A DNA stretch of 19,251 nt from an uncultured Eubacteriales bacterium. GTDB taxonomy: Bacteria; Bacillota; Clostridia; Lachnospirales; Anaerotignaceae. The first letter of the stretch is position 1; the number at the start of each line of letters is the position of its first letter. Shown in pieces: positions 1 through 8,700 of this stretch. The stretch covers positions 1 through 19,251 of the forward strand of contig URCD01000040.1 of the NCBI GenBank assembly GCA_900546215.1, read 5' to 3'. A program made the position numbers and the translations under genes. The notes beneath the pieces are model-generated. The model was not told the DNA's origin, ran no database searches, and saw only the letters and a list, made by a program, of their open reading frames with translations.

Positions 1-175
1 GAAGGCAGGCGCCTCCCCTTAGATATTTTATAATACCATTTTGCTCCATCGTTTTTAAATCTCTTCTTACAGTATCGACAGATACTCCCAGCAGTGCTGT
101 CAGCTCTGAAGTTTTTACACTGGAGCGCAGCTGCAGCTGCTCAAGAATTATAGCGGATCTCTCATTAAACAACAT
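1..175 (-). CDS. DeoR-family transcriptional repressor, N-terminal part (runs off the window)
   Basis: This is the first 58 codons of a minus-strand gene cut by the window edge. Reading from the ATG at 175, the protein starts MLFNERSAIILEQLQ and contains a helix-turn-helix with the recognition helix VSVDTVRRDL (about residues 31-40), followed by an LRGGA-like stretch. This is the standard DeoR-type winged helix, normally joined to a C-terminal sugar-phosphate-isomerase-like sensor domain that is not visible here. A purine-rich ribosome binding site (AAAGGATAGGA) precedes the start. The gene diverges from the phosphonate operon at 390, so a role as its local repressor is a reasonable inference. 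DeoR proteins usually respond to phosphorylated sugars or related phosphorylated metabolites, and phosphonoacetaldehyde would be a chemically similar signal, but nothing in the sequence identifies the ligand. Confidence 0.85.
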   Translation of the reverse strand, partial: MLFNERSAIILEQLQLRSSVKTSELTALLGVSVDTVRRDLKTMEQNGIIKYLRGGACL

Positions 176-225
176 ATTTATATTCCTATCCTTTTCAAAC
201 GAATATTTTTGGAAAATACAAAATC

Positions 226-254
226 ATTTTAACTCATTTAGTAAATTGTTGCAA
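226..254 (-). promoter_or_regulatory. Promoter of the DeoR-family gene
   Basis: On the minus strand, TTGCAA (249-254) and TAAAAT (226-231) are separated by exactly 17 bp. The -10 matches five of six consensus positions and the -35 four of six. Transcription would start near 219, leaving a leader of about 45 nt before the ATG at 175. Confidence 0.5.
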
Positions 255-279
255 TATAATGTTTTCTGGATTTAGTTAA

Positions 280-308
280 TAAACATTTTACATAGATTTG
301 GCTATAAT
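280..308 (+). promoter_or_regulatory. Probable promoter of the phosphonate operon
   Basis: TAAACA (280-285) and a perfect TATAAT (303-308) are 17 bp apart, predicting a start near 315 and a leader of about 75 nt before phnX. Two other TATAAT hexamers (255-260 and 336-341) lack a good -35, so this pair is the best of the three. The weak -35 would suit a regulated promoter. Confidence 0.5.
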
Positions 309-320
309 ATGCTTTCTGAT

Positions 321-371
321 GCAGCAAGATACGGATATAATACAGAAGAAAACAGCAAAATACAGCAAGAT
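321..371 (+). repeat. Helically phased 10-bp direct repeats, candidate DeoR operator
   Basis: The leader contains GCAGCAAGAT (321-330), then ACAGAAGAAA (342-351), ACAGCAAAAT (352-361) and ACAGCAAGAT (362-371). The last three are exactly 10 bp apart and the first is 41 bp from the fourth, so all copies lie near one face of the helix. DeoR-family repressors commonly bind direct repeats of about one helical turn. The array lies between the predicted promoter and the phnX ribosome binding site, where a bound repressor would block elongation. Assignment to the divergent DeoR gene is inference. Confidence 0.45.
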
Positions 372-389
372 GTATGAAAGGAGATACAT

Positions 390-1196
390 ATGAAGGGACA
401 AAATGGAGTTGCCCTTGTAGTTTTTGACTGGGCCGGAACTACAGTGGATTACGGATGTATGGCACCTGTTATCATATTTGAGGAAACCTTTCTTTTAAAG
501 GGAATTAATTTTACAAGAGAGGAAATAAATGAGCCGATGGGAATGGAGAAAAAGGAGCATATTAGATTCCTTCTTTCGACTGAAAAGGGCAATAGCCAAT
601 GGAACAGGCTCTATAAGAGAGCATGGACGGAAGAAGATGTGAATGAGCTTTACGAAATATTTGAGTCAAAGCTTTTTGAGATAGTTGCAAGATACAGCAA
701 ACCCATTGACGGAGTGACCGAGACCGTAAAACAGCTTAGGATGAAAGGAATAAAGGTTGGTTCGACAACGGGATACACCTCAGAAATGATGAAAAACGTT
801 ATTCCCGGAGCGAGAATGGCCGGGTATGAGCCTGACTGTGTTATAACGCCGGATGTAACGGGAAGCGGAAGGCCAAAGCCGTTTATGGTTTATGAGTGCA
901 TGAAAAAGCTTGATGTTTATCCTCCAAAACGGGTAATAAAGGTTGGAGATACCAAGACTGATATACTTGAAGGAAAAAATGCCGGAGTATGGAGCATCGG
1001 TATCATACTTGGTTCCAATGCCATGGGATTATCCGAGGAGGAAATGATGGATATGAGCGAGTCGGATATGAAGCTGAGAGCAGAAAGGGTCAGAAAGGAA
1101 TATTTTGATGCCGGGGCTGATTTCGTTCTTGAATCAATAAGAGAACTGCCGGCGCTTATTGAAAAGCTGAACATGGAAATCGGAGGCGGAAAATGA
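390..1196 (+). CDS. phnX: Phosphonoacetaldehyde hydrolase (phosphonatase)
   Basis: PhnX cleaves the C-P bond of phosphonoacetaldehyde to acetaldehyde and phosphate in the cytosol. The 268-residue protein has the family length and the diagnostic haloacid-dehalogenase motif VVFDWAGTTVDYG, with nucleophile Asp13. In MGMEKKEHIRFLL, Lys54 and His57 align with the Schiff-base Lys53 and His56 of the Bacillus cereus enzyme, which separate phosphonatase from ordinary HAD phosphatases. The C-terminal half has GSTTGYT (motif II), GRPKPFMVY and VIKVGDTKTDI (Mg-binding motif III). The start has a strong site, AAAGGAGA, 7-8 nt upstream. It is the first gene of the operon, and its stop overlaps the next start (ATGA). 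No 2-aminoethylphosphonate transaminase (phnW), its usual partner, is present, so the substrate must be supplied another way, perhaps by the following dehydrogenase. Confidence 0.96.
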   Translation: MKGQNGVALVVFDWAGTTVDYGCMAPVIIFEETFLLKGINFTREEINEPMGMEKKEHIRFLLSTEKGNSQWNRLYKRAWTEEDVNELYEIFESKLFEIVARYSKPIDGVTETVKQLRMKGIKVGSTTGYTSEMMKNVIPGARMAGYEPDCVITPDVTGSGRPKPFMVYECMKKLDVYPPKRVIKVGDTKTDILEGKNAGVWSIGIILGSNAMGLSEEEMMDMSESDMKLRAERVRKEYFDAGADFVLESIRELPALIEKLNMEIGGGK

Positions 1197-2320
1197 ACCA
1201 ATACTATAATCCTGTAAGAACATATGAAGGATTTGGAGCTGTTAGGGAAACGGGACGCGCACTCAAAGAAAGCGGATTTAAAGACGTACTGCTGCTTGTA
1301 TGGAATGAAAGCGTATTTGCTCTGGAGGATATAAGCAGTCTTTTAAATAAAAATGGATGTATAAACTTTTCCAAGCTTGTTTTTGAAAAGTCAAATCCTG
1401 ATATTGAAGACCTCTTTAAACTGTATGAGGATACAAAAAATAATAAATTAGACGCAGTTATTGCCATTGGCGGCGGAAGCGTACTGGATATGGGAAAGTC
1501 ACTCTGTTGTTTATATGGAAGCAACATTTCCTCTGTTGATGAGCTTAGAGAAATAATTAAGGAAAAAAGCTTTAAAAAACCAGCTTTAAAATGGATTGGA
1601 GTGCCTACAACCGCCGGTACGGGAAGTGAGGTTACATGTTGGGCAACTGTGTGGGATAAGGCCAAGGGAAGCAAGCTGTCATTGGAGTGCCATGAAAACT
1701 ATGCTGAATATGCCTTTGTTGACCCTCAGTTCGCTCAGTCAATGCCGGTTAACCTAGCGGTTTCATCAGCTCTTGATGCTGCTGCGCACGCACTTGAGAG
1801 CTTTTGGTCCAAGGCATCCAACGTTGTGTCCAGGGCATCTGCCCTATCAGCCATTGGGATTATAATGGATAACATTAGTGCTCTTATAGAAAACCCAAGA
1901 GATATAGATGCACATGACTGTATGGCTCAGGGAAGCATGTTGGCCGGTCTCGCCTTCAGCAATACAAAGACAACGGCCTGTCACTCAATCTCATATCCAC
2001 TTACCTTAAATTATGGTATTCCTCATGGAGCAGCGGTAAGTTTGCTTATCGCACCCGTATCAAGGATAAATGAACCGACAATAAAAGACTTTAATTTGCT
2101 GCTTGAGGCATTTAGGGTCTCTAACATACATGAATTGGATAAAAGAATTAAAAATATTCTCAATCTTGCAGGTATACCGGCTAGATTAAAGGACTGGGGG
2201 GTCACGGAAGAGGGAATAGACAAACTTGCTGAAGCGGCTTTAACAAAGGGAAGAATAGATAACAATCCAATTGAAATTACAGAAGAAATGATAAAAGGTA
2301 TATTAAAAAACATTTATTAA
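1193..2320 (+). CDS. Iron-containing alcohol dehydrogenase, phosphonoacetaldehyde-reductase-like
   Basis: This 375-residue protein belongs to the group III (iron-dependent) alcohol dehydrogenases, which interconvert an alcohol and an aldehyde with NAD(P). It shows the nucleotide-binding GGGSVLDMGK (93-102), PTTAGTGSEVT (138-148) and the metal ligands Asp195 and His199 (SALDAAAHALE), His264 (TACHSISYP) and His278 (GIPHGA). It overlaps phnX by 4 nt, so the two are probably translationally coupled. In phosphonate biosynthesis, relatives such as PhpC reduce phosphonoacetaldehyde to 2-hydroxyethylphosphonate. In this catabolic setting I infer either the reverse reaction, making phosphonoacetaldehyde for PhnX, or reduction of the acetaldehyde product to ethanol. 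Family assignment is secure; the substrate is not. Confidence 0.9.
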   Translation: MNQYYNPVRTYEGFGAVRETGRALKESGFKDVLLLVWNESVFALEDISSLLNKNGCINFSKLVFEKSNPDIEDLFKLYEDTKNNKLDAVIAIGGGSVLDMGKSLCCLYGSNISSVDELREIIKEKSFKKPALKWIGVPTTAGTGSEVTCWATVWDKAKGSKLSLECHENYAEYAFVDPQFAQSMPVNLAVSSALDAAAHALESFWSKASNVVSRASALSAIGIIMDNISALIENPRDIDAHDCMAQGSMLAGLAFSNTKTTACHSISYPLTLNYGIPHGAAVSLLIAPVSRINEPTIKDFNLLLEAFRVSNIHELDKRIKNILNLAGIPARLKDWGVTEEGIDKLAEAALTKGRIDNNPIEITEEMIKGILKNIY

Positions 2321-2333
2321 AGGAGAAGAAAAA

Positions 2334-3281
2334 ATGAAGAAAAAATTATTTACTATATTACTTGCTGCAGCACTTACAATCGGAGCGGTCGGCTGCAGTA
2401 AGGGCTCTGACAATGCTAGTACAGATGCGTTACAGACACAGGAAAACGATACTGATGAAAAAAAGACATTTGTAATAGCCTATGCGCCCAATGAGTCCAC
2501 AGAGCAGAGCGCTGATGCCAGAAACGGCCTTGCAAAGGATCTTGGAGAGGCGCTTGGAATGGAAGTAGAGGAAATACAGGCCAGCGACTATAACGCCATT
2601 ATTGAGGCTCTCCGTACAGGAAAAGCTGATATGGCTTATATGGGACCCCTCGCAATAGCGCTTGGCGTTGAGCGAGCGGGAGTTGAGCCAATTGTAATGA
2701 AGGCTGAGGACGGAGACAAAAACAAAGCTGTTTACCATTCGGTATTCATTACAAACAGCAAAAACAGCGACATAAACAGCATTCAGGATATCAAAGGTAA
2801 AACAATGGCCTTTGTAGACCCTGATTCTACATCCGGAAACCTTGTACCCACCGCTGAAATAATAAAGGCTTTCCCTGACGATAACCTCAACAGTGATTTG
2901 CTGCACACAAACGGGGAATTTTTTGAGGCTGTAAGCTTTTCAGGAAAACATCAGGCAGGCTTACAGGCGGTAATTAAAGGCGATGTGGATGTGGCGCCAA
3001 TTTCAGACCAGATTCTTGCCTCTGAAATTCAAAATGGCAACGCAAATGAGGGCGACGTTAAAATAATACACGAGTCAGGCGCAATTCCCGCTGAAGGAAT
3101 GGTTGTTTCACAAAATGTTGATGATGAGCTTAAGGCGGAGCTTATAAGCTTTTTAACGGCATATGATAACGCCGACTACTTCAATCTTGTAATTAAAAAG
3201 GACAACGCCCGTTTTGTTGAGTGCAGTCTTGACGATTATGAGGCGATAGTTGAACTTAACAATATTATTAACGAGGAATAA
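2334..3281 (+). CDS. phnD: Phosphonate ABC transporter substrate-binding lipoprotein
   Basis: PhnD captures phosphonates outside the membrane and delivers them to the PhnE channel. The 315-residue precursor starts with a lipoprotein signal (MKKKLF, a hydrophobic stretch, then AVGC with lipid-modified Cys21) and a Ser/Asn/Asp-rich tether. The mature part has PhnD-family features: YAPNESTEQS near the start of the first lobe, DYNAIIEALRTGKADMAYMGP (a characteristic phosphonate-pocket segment), and FVDPDSTSGNL with the Ser/Thr residues that contact the phosphonate group. A site AAAGGAGAAG lies just upstream of the ATG, and the gap to the preceding gene is 13 nt. Some PhnD homologues bind phosphite or methylphosphonate, so ligand preference is open, but the linkage to phnX favours a C2 phosphonate. 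Confidence 0.95.
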   Translation: MKKKLFTILLAAALTIGAVGCSKGSDNASTDALQTQENDTDEKKTFVIAYAPNESTEQSADARNGLAKDLGEALGMEVEEIQASDYNAIIEALRTGKADMAYMGPLAIALGVERAGVEPIVMKAEDGDKNKAVYHSVFITNSKNSDINSIQDIKGKTMAFVDPDSTSGNLVPTAEIIKAFPDDNLNSDLLHTNGEFFEAVSFSGKHQAGLQAVIKGDVDVAPISDQILASEIQNGNANEGDVKIIHESGAIPAEGMVVSQNVDDELKAELISFLTAYDNADYFNLVIKKDNARFVECSLDDYEAIVELNNIINEE

Positions 3282-3308
3282 TCAATGGGCTTAGCAGGAG
3301 GAATGGAT

Positions 3309-4112
3309 ATGGAACCGGTTTTAAAATTTGAAAATGTTACAAAGCATTATGACAACGGAGTGCATGCTTTGCAGAATGTTTCCTTTGAAATAACTGAGGG
3401 AGAGTTTGTATCGGTAATCGGCCCCTCCGGCTCCGGTAAATCCACCCTCCTGCGGGCTGTAAACAGGCTAATTACTATTACAGAAGGCAAAATATTTGTG
3501 GACGGAGAGAATATAGCCTCAAAAAAGGGAAGCCAGCTCAGAGGAATACGGCATAAGGTTGGAATGATATTTCAAAACTATAACCTTGTTTACAGCCTTT
3601 CAGTAATTCAAAATGTTTTACACGGATGTCTAGGGAGCATGTCTAATATAGACGGAATACTGGGCAGATATTCCGAGGATGATAAGAAAAGGGCTATAGC
3701 AATTCTTGAGGAGCTTGGGCTGGACGGCTTTATTTATAACAGGGCCTCCGATTTGTCAGGAGGTCAGAAGCAAAGGGTAGGCATAGCCAGGGCCATAATT
3801 CAGCAGCCTAAAATACTGCTCTGCGACGAACCAATCGCCTCTCTTGACCCGTCAAGTGCGAAAACTATAATGGACACCCTTAAAAGTATGACAGGCAAAA
3901 GAAATATAGCGTGTATTGTTAACCTTCATCAGATAGACGCTGCAATTAAGTACTCCACAAGGATTATAGGCCTTTCTAAGGGAAAGATTGTTTTCGATGG
4001 CAAGCCCTCTGAATTGACAGACGGGATAATAGAGAAAATATACGGAACAAGCAGAGAGAACCTTATGATTGGAGGAAGAGATCATGCAGAAAAAAATTGC
4101 GCTTATCAGTAA
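3309..4112 (+). CDS. phnC: Phosphonate ABC transporter ATP-binding protein
   Basis: PhnC powers phosphonate import. Counting from the start chosen here (267 residues), it has Walker A GPSGSGKST (38-46), the Q-loop MIFQNYNLV, signature LSGGQKQR (149-156), Walker B ILLCDEP (Asp173, Glu174) and the H-loop NLHQID. I chose ATG 3309 because AGGAGG (3296-3301) lies 7 nt upstream and the resulting MEPVLKFENV matches the usual PhnC beginning. In-frame ATGs at 3285 and 3303 are upstream of or too close to that site. The gene follows phnD by 27 nt with this start and its end overlaps phnE1 by 29 nt, as expected for subunits made together. The helical segment NLVYSLSVIQNVLHG is typical of PhnC. Confidence 0.95.
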   Translation: MEPVLKFENVTKHYDNGVHALQNVSFEITEGEFVSVIGPSGSGKSTLLRAVNRLITITEGKIFVDGENIASKKGSQLRGIRHKVGMIFQNYNLVYSLSVIQNVLHGCLGSMSNIDGILGRYSEDDKKRAIAILEELGLDGFIYNRASDLSGGQKQRVGIARAIIQQPKILLCDEPIASLDPSSAKTIMDTLKSMTGKRNIACIVNLHQIDAAIKYSTRIIGLSKGKIVFDGKPSELTDGIIEKIYGTSRENLMIGGRDHAEKNCAYQ

Positions 4113-4884
4113 AAATGAGAAAAATATGTATACACTTTTCTTTTTTGTCATACTTGCGCTTTTTATAATTTGCACAGCTTACACTAAGTTCAATATACTT
4201 AGCCTTATTTCAAATTCAGGGAATTTTTGGGACTTCCTTCTTCAGGACTTTTTCCCTCCGAATATACCTAAAGCCGAAAAGCTTCCAAACGTTTTTTTAA
4301 GTGTAATTACGACGGTTGCTATGGCGATATCGTCCACAACAGTCGCAGGTATATTTGCTTTTATAGTATCGCTTTTTGGAAGCGAGCATATTTCGCCTTT
4401 TCCTAAATTCGCTAAGGTTGTAAGGGGATTCGCCACATTTTTAAGAAATATTCCGGCCCTTGTATGGGCGTTTATATTGTTCTCATCATTAGGAATAGGC
4501 ACCGGTGTCGGTTTTGTAGCACTTATGATAACAAGTTTCGCCTTTATGGTGAGGGCTTTTGTCGAGACTATGGAGGAGGTGTCTCAGGACTGTATTGAAA
4601 CCCTTCAGGCAGTTGGCGCGACTTTTCCTCAAAGGGTAGTCAACGGAATAATCCCGTCGTGCATCAACGGCTTTATCTCATGGTTCCTATACTGTATTGA
4701 GGTAAATATAAGGGCCTCGACTATAGTAGGAATGGTAGGCGGCGGCGGAATCGGCCTTGTGCTGTTCTCATATATTAAAGGCTTCAAGTACAGCACAGCT
4801 TCCAGTATCATACTGCTGATTGCGGCTATGGTAATACTTGTCGATATGCTTACGGGCAGATTAAGAAAGGCGGTTGAAAAATAA
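4084..4884 (+). CDS. phnE: Phosphonate ABC transporter permease, first subunit
   Basis: This is one of two PhnE-type membrane subunits that form the phosphonate channel with PhnC and PhnD. The 266-residue protein has an N-terminal transmembrane segment (about residues 16-35), several further hydrophobic helices and the cytoplasmic coupling loop TLQAVGATFPQRVVNGIIP, the EAA-like contact for the ATPase. FLRNIPALVWAFI is characteristic of PhnE. I use ATG 4084, which has GGAGG (4071-4075) 8 nt upstream. A TTG at 4069 in the same frame would put the start inside its own ribosome binding site. It starts within phnC and its stop overlaps the start of the second permease by one base, so all three should be translationally coupled. 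Confidence 0.93.
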   Translation: MQKKIALISKNEKNMYTLFFFVILALFIICTAYTKFNILSLISNSGNFWDFLLQDFFPPNIPKAEKLPNVFLSVITTVAMAISSTTVAGIFAFIVSLFGSEHISPFPKFAKVVRGFATFLRNIPALVWAFILFSSLGIGTGVGFVALMITSFAFMVRAFVETMEEVSQDCIETLQAVGATFPQRVVNGIIPSCINGFISWFLYCIEVNIRASTIVGMVGGGGIGLVLFSYIKGFKYSTASSIILLIAAMVILVDMLTGRLRKAVEK

Positions 4885-5726
4885 TGCAGTCGGCCGAGGC
4901 TATAAATTATTCAAGCAGTATACATATTAACTATGATAAAACGGGTAAGAAAATAGAAATTAAATGCAAAAACAGAAACAAAGCGGTGCCAAGATTTTTG
5001 GCTGGAGTTGGAATTATGGCGGTACTGAGTATTATATATCTTGATGTGGACTGGCTTAAGCTTTTCTCCAGAATGCCGGATATGGGAATTATATTTTATA
5101 AGCTTATACACTTTGACTTTTCAAAAATGGACCTCGTTATGAGCTCCATGACGGAAACAATATCAATTGCTGTATTGTCAACATTATACAGCCTAATTTT
5201 AGGAATTATATTCGCTGCATTTGGAGCGGAGAACATATTTAAGATGCCAAAGCTATCGGCGTTTGTAAAGGCCTTTTTCACTTTTTTAAGAGCGGTTCCG
5301 ACTCCTGTATGGGTGCTTTTAATGCTTGTATGCCTTGGTATGGGGCCGGAGGCCGGAATTGCTGGACTTTGCGTCCACACTACAGCTTTTTTTACTAAAT
5401 CATTTTCCGAAAGCTTTGAGAACATTCCAAATGAAACGCTTGAGGCCATAGAGGCAACAGGCGCGGGTAAGCTGGCGGTATTTTCTAACGCAGTGCTTCC
5501 AGCCTCAATGTCTCAGATAATCTCGTGGACCGGAATGAGGTTTGAAATAAACTTTTCGGAGTGCGCCATACTCGGAATGGTCGGCGCGGGAGGAATAGGC
5601 TTTGTCATATCCACAAGCATACAGGGTTATGACTACGGAGTGGCCGGTGTAGCCATACTTCTTGTTTTCCTGTTTGCGTATGTGATTGAAAGGATATTTG
5701 TAAGGATAAAACGACGAATACGATAA
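4884..5726 (+). CDS. phnE: Phosphonate ABC transporter permease, second subunit
   Basis: This second PhnE-type permease (280 residues) resembles its neighbour: FLRAVPTPVWVLLM, the coupling loop ALEAIEATGAGKL in the form TLEAIEATGAGKLAVFSNAV, and the C-terminal GMVGAGGIGFVI. The two permeases probably form a heterodimer, as in other Gram-positive phn clusters with two phnE genes. The N-terminus carries a roughly 40-residue hydrophilic stretch rich in Asn, Lys and Ile before the first membrane helix (about 41-58), which is longer than in the first subunit. The ATG overlaps the preceding TAA (TAATG), and the upstream Shine-Dalgarno match is weak (AAGAAAGG, 10-20 nt away), which suggests translation by reinitiation. 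Confidence 0.93.
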   Translation: MQSAEAINYSSSIHINYDKTGKKIEIKCKNRNKAVPRFLAGVGIMAVLSIIYLDVDWLKLFSRMPDMGIIFYKLIHFDFSKMDLVMSSMTETISIAVLSTLYSLILGIIFAAFGAENIFKMPKLSAFVKAFFTFLRAVPTPVWVLLMLVCLGMGPEAGIAGLCVHTTAFFTKSFSESFENIPNETLEAIEATGAGKLAVFSNAVLPASMSQIISWTGMRFEINFSECAILGMVGAGGIGFVISTSIQGYDYGVAGVAILLVFLFAYVIERIFVRIKRRIR

Positions 5727-5747
5727 AAACTCAGATTGGGTGAGATT

Positions 5748-8700
5748 ATGAGAAAAATCAGATATGCGGCAAAAAGATGTGTTTCACTAAGTTTAGCGGT
5801 TTTATGTATGGCCGTACCAGTGCGGGCAGCGCAGTATGATACAAATGATGAAGATTACGGATATGAGCAGGAGTCTAATGACAACAGCCTAGATGAAAAT
5901 CTGCAGGAGTCTGATGATGATAGCATAGAAGAGGATTCAGAAGCAAAAAAAAGCCGAAAAGCCGCAAGAAGTATCGGGGAGCAGGACGGAATCAAGTTTG
6001 ATAAGGCCGACGAAACTTATATGATGCTTAATGGCGTAATTGAGAAAATACCGGATACAATGGAATTCTGGCTTAAGACCGATAAGCTCAATGCAAGACA
6101 GGTTATTTTTGGGAACTACAAAGAAAAAACCAAGCATTTCTCAGTTGAGTTGAGTGCTGATAATAAGATTAGATATTATGAGAACGATGGCGCTGTAAAT
6201 GTATTTTTTGACGGCGATATATGTACCAACGAATGGACTCAAATTGCCATTGTAAGAGATTGTGAAGAAAATAAAATATATCTCTATGTAGATGGAGAGC
6301 TGACCGATACTAAGGATGCGGGCGGCTTGGGAGACAATGTTACGCTGGATACGCCAAGCTATATTGGAACCGACTCCAGAATGGGAATGCATTTTAACGG
6401 CTCTATTTCCCAAATCAGGCTGTGGGAGGACATGAAAACCGAAGATGAGATTCAGGAGGGTATAGAGAAGGAAATACAAGGCGATGAGGCTGGCCTTATG
6501 CACTGCTGGATCTTAAATGACAGCGCCCTTGGAAAATTTCCGGCGGTAATAAACGATAAGGCTGAGGACGGAATTTCGATTTCACCCTTAGGATTTGAGC
6601 TAAACTATGAGAGCGAGTTCGAGGGAAGCGGCGTGGACTTTTCCGATGGAACTACCGAAATAGCGGCTGAAACCGTTTTAGAAGATACACCTCACACGTT
6701 TGAGGCTTGGGTAAAGCTTCCAAGCGGCTTAACCGACAGAGCTGGAGTTATAGCTGGAAATTATTTTGATGCGTCCTATGACGATATACCGTTAATGAGC
6801 TTTGAAATTTTTTCAAACGGGCATCCTCGATTGTACTGGAAAGGCAAAAATGTGAATGTAAATTACATAGCTGACAACATAAACATATGCATTGATGACT
6901 GGGTGCATGTGGCCATAACCTATGATGATGAGAACGATAAAGCATCATGTTATATTAACGGCGAGAAAATTGATGAAAAGGAAGCTCTGTCAGACATTGT
7001 GAATATAAATATGCCCGTTAAGCTTGGCGGGGATTACAGGGGCGACAATACTAGGTTTTTCAGAGGCGAGATAGCAGATGTACGTATTTGGTCGACTGTT
7101 CGTACCGACGAGGAAATAAAGGAAAGCTATAACAATACTCTTGACGGCGATGAAGAGGGACTTTTAGCCAACTGGACTTTGGACAACGAGAATGACGGAA
7201 CCTACGCTGATAATTCTGAAAACGGAAACAACGCCCATATGTACAAAGAGTGGCTAGAACCGGATATAGCTGATGGAGATTACACGATAGCAGTTATTCC
7301 AGACACACAGTACCTTGCTGAATCCTATAATGATAAATTTAATAAGCTTACTACTTGGCTTAAAGACAACAGGGACGAGTATAATATTCAGCTTGCCGTA
7401 CAGCTTGGAGACCTTGTGAACATAAATAACGATACTCAATGGCAGGCGGCTCAGAAGGCAATGACTATACTTGACGGAGAGCTACCATATGTGTTTGCTC
7501 CGGGCAACCATGATGAGAGCGGCAGGGACACAACCCTTTACAATAAATACTTCCCGTACAGTAAATATTCCGAGAAAGACGGTTTTGCGGGTGCTCAGGA
7601 TGAGGGAAGCATGGACAACACATATCATAAGTTTGAGATTAACGGAGTAAAATTTATGAATGTGTGTCTGGAATTCGGCCCCAATGATGATACAATAGCT
7701 TGGGCTAATAAAATTATATCGGAAAACCCTGACTATAATGTAATTATATCTACGCATGCCTATATGTACCATAATGGAGCACAAATAAATGAAGATTGCA
7801 AGGACTGGCCCAGTAAGTATTCCGGAAGAGAAGACGCTAATGATGGTGACGATATGTGGGAGAAGCTTGTGAGTCAGCATAAAAATATATGCCTCGTATT
7901 GTCCGGGCATATAGGATATCCTGATTTGGTAACAAGATATGATACGGGAGCCAACGGAAAAAGCATACCTCAGGTGCTATGTGATTCCCAGTATATGGAT
8001 GGTCCTTATAACGCTCCCGGTATGGTAATGCTTATGACGTTTCATGAAGGTTCAAATTCTGTAGACGTTAACTGGTATTCAACAGACAGGGACAAGCTGT
8101 TCAGGGACAAAAACCAGTATGTAATGCAGGTTGAGCTTTTGGAAAATAGCTTGGCAGTTCAGGACATAAGCTTTGAGGAAAACGAAATGGAAGCGGCCTA
8201 TGGCGGCGCATTCACAAACAAAGCGGTAAACAATTCTGCTGGAGGCGGAAATATTACATATAAATCCTTAAATAAGGACGTAGCTGTTGTCGATGAAAAC
8301 ACCGGAGAGGTTAAAATTGTAGGAATAGGCAAGGCTGTTATAAAGGCCACAGCTGCTGCAGTAAGCGGAACATACCGTCAGACCAGCGTGGAATATGAAA
8401 TAACAGCGGTTAAGGGAACACCAAAAATCACGTTTGCTAACCTTTTGCAGCGGGAAGGAAATGTTTCTCCGGTAATTGCCGAAAGCAATTTTGAGGAAAC
8501 AAGAGGTTTAATAGAGATTACGTATGAGTTGAAAAACGGAGATATCTCTGAAAATGTTCACCAAAAAGAGGGAGAGTACAGGGTAACGGCTAAATTTCTT
8601 GGAAGCGACAAGCTAAATGCTGTGAAAACATCAGAAACACTTGTAATATTGGATTCTGAAAATTCAGACGGCTCAAATAGCCACAGCGGCGGCTCCTATT

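Noticed and set aside
287..308. TTTACA (287-292) as the -35 of the phosphonate promoter
   Set aside because: It is only 10 bp from the TATAAT at 303, too close for sigma-A; TAAACA at 280 has the correct 17-bp spacing.
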